Assembly (NCBI GenBank): GCA_943329925.2
Contig: CALQFT020000014.1
Span: 1 to 37,756, forward strand
Direction: 5' to 3'
Source: Opitutus sp. GAS368
GTDB taxonomy: Bacteria > Verrucomicrobiota > Verrucomicrobiia > Chthoniobacterales > Chthoniobacteraceae
Length of the DNA: 37,756 nt
In this document: in pieces, positions 36,383-37,756 of the stretch
Numbering within the stretch: position 1 is the stretch's first letter
Layout: each line of letters begins with the position of its first letter
The notes under the pieces: model-generated
The model's input: only the letters and a program-made list of their open reading frames with translations
What the model was told of the DNA's origin: nothing
Database searches by the model: none
Program-made: the position numbers and the translations under genes

Positions 36383-37189
36383 CTACAAAAAGCACAGAAG
36401 CAACACTCCGGCTATGATCCTATAGATGCCGAACCCAATGAAGGAGTGGGTTTGCACGTAGCCAAGCATCCATTTGACCGTGATAAAGGACACGATGCCA
36501 GCCACAAGCGTGGCAAGGAGGAGGAGACTCCAGTCTTCCTGCGCGCCATGTTTGAGCGCCTTAAACACTTTGAGTCCTCCTGCAGCCAAAAGCGTGGGGA
36601 TGCCCACGAGAAACGAAAATTCGGTGGCCGTCACCCGTGAAGTTCCCGCCAGCATGGAGCTCATGATCGTGGCGCCCGAACGCGATGCTCCGGGAAAAAT
36701 CGCAGCAACCAACTGCGCAAATCCAACCACCACAGCCACAGGCAAGGTATGTCTGTGGCGCAAAGGCTTATGTCGCACCAACCATTCCACGGCCATAAAA
36801 AAGAGCCCGCCCAAAATCAGCGCCCACGCCACTGGAGTGGGTGCCTCGGGCAGGCGAAAGTGGAGTTTTTCCATGATCACCCCGCCCACGGCCGTAATTC
36901 CAAAGGACGCTCCGATCATCGCCCACAATCGCTGACTGGCAGGCTCACGCCATTGCCGTAACTGCGCGATGCGCGGCCCAAAAAGCGGGATCACCGCCAA
37001 GACGGCTCCGGACTGGATGGCAATGTTGAAAAGATCGCTTTGCCGCGGCAGCCAGTGTTCTGCAATGAGCAGGTGCCCGGTGGAGGAAACTGGGATGAAC
37101 TCCGTGATGCCCTCAACTGCGCCCAAAAGCACCGCGGTGAGCCAAGCCGGGAGGTCCATCACAACTTCAGAAAATGAGAGAAACGGCAT
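36383..37189 (-). CDS. uppP: Undecaprenyl-diphosphatase (BacA/UppP)
   Basis: UppP dephosphorylates undecaprenyl diphosphate to recycle the lipid carrier in the inner membrane, and confers some bacitracin resistance. The 268-residue membrane protein has the hallmark EGITEFIPVSSTGH (25-38), containing the ExxxE site, and the second motif PGASRSGATI, with about eight hydrophobic helices. An ATG at 37159, ten codons downstream, aligns better with family N-termini. The ATG at 37189 is six bases after the glnB stop and would allow coupling, so the start is left open. glnB lies directly upstream and the RsmA-Nudix gene 27 bp downstream. Its partner in the same lipid cycle, uppS, is at the other end of the window. 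Confidence 0.94.
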   Translation of the reverse strand: MPFLSFSEVVMDLPAWLTAVLLGAVEGITEFIPVSSTGHLLIAEHWLPRQSDLFNIAIQSGAVLAVIPLFGPRIAQLRQWREPASQRLWAMIGASFGITAVGGVIMEKLHFRLPEAPTPVAWALILGGLFFMAVEWLVRHKPLRHRHTLPVAVVVGFAQLVAAIFPGASRSGATIMSSMLAGTSRVTATEFSFLVGIPTLLAAGGLKVFKALKHGAQEDWSLLLLATLVAGIVSFITVKWMLGYVQTHSFIGFGIYRIIAGVLLLCFL

Positions 37190-37195
37190 GGCCCC

Positions 37196-37591
<396 letters not shown>

Positions 37592-37681
37592 TCACCAACG
37601 GGTTTATTGATCGTTTTTGAGTGCATACACCCTCATAGGAACCCGGCGCTCACGAGAGGGTAAAATCCAGTTCAAAAATTA

Positions 37682-37756
37682 CTATTTGGCAGTGAGGTCT
37701 AATTTGACGGTGGATTTCTCCTTTTTACGCAGTTGCCGGTTCCGTTGCCGGAGGCA
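37682..37756 (-). CDS. C-terminal end of an unidentified protein (partial)
   Basis: Reading the minus strand from the window edge, one frame is open for 24 codons (CLRQRNRQLRKKEKSTVKLD, then LTAK) and ends in TAG at 37684-37682, 147 bp before glnB. The lysine/arginine-rich tail looks like a protein terminus, but the piece is too short to identify, and an open frame of this length can occur by chance. Confidence 0.35.
   Translation of the reverse strand, partial: CLRQRNRQLRKKEKSTVKLDLTAK

Overview
The window looks like a chromosomal segment of a Verrucomicrobiota bacterium, possibly from the Opitutae. This is inference from gene content and was not checked by a search. The clues are secreted PQQ-type beta-propeller proteins next to a Gfo/Idh oxidoreductase, several NtrC-type sigma-54 activators, a free-standing Lon-N domain protein, a UbiA-type prenyltransferase of the kind used for menaquinone, a cytosolic CBM9-like protein, and very few recognisable Shine-Dalgarno sequences. 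No rRNA, tRNA, CRISPR array, prophage or transposase gene was found.

Layout. 1-2454 (minus): the 5' part of recN and kup. 2841-6381 (plus): purA, uppS and an NtrC-type regulator with a Glu at the phosphoacceptor position. 6446-13455 (plus): a promoter and intrinsic terminator in the nusA leader, then the translation/RNA cluster nusA-infB-rbfA-nrnA-truB-ribF. 13496-14041 (minus): a glycine-zipper lipoprotein. 14131-22364: two inverted copies of a roughly 162-bp dispersed repeat (about 89% identical by hand alignment) flank a 7.9-kb plus-strand block with a Rossmann-like unknown, a Lon-N protein, a second NtrC-type regulator with Gln at the phosphoacceptor position, two PQQ-like propeller proteins around a small exported protein, and a Gfo/Idh oxidoreductase. 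22370-26875 (minus): an exported unknown, an exported TPR protein, a small helical protein and a third NtrC-type regulator with an intact receiver. 26973-29414 (plus): a HAD phosphatase and recQ. 29430-37756 (minus): CBM9-like protein, divergent membrane FHA protein, carA, an exported alpha/beta hydrolase, UbiA prenyltransferase, an RsmA-Nudix fusion, uppP, glnB and the tail of one more gene.

How the parts relate. The nusA-ribF cluster couples transcription elongation, initiation, 30S maturation, nanoRNA turnover, tRNA pseudouridylation and flavin synthesis. uppS and uppP, at opposite ends, both serve the undecaprenyl carrier cycle. The PQQ/Gfo block and the exported hydrolase suggest extracytoplasmic handling of carbohydrate or other organic substrates, with no substrate readable from sequence. 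Three sigma-54 activators occur without a histidine kinase gene in the window.

Most notable points: the RsmA-Nudix fusion, the inverted repeat pair, the two regulators with altered phosphoacceptor sites, and the nusA leader with a terminator between promoter and start codon.
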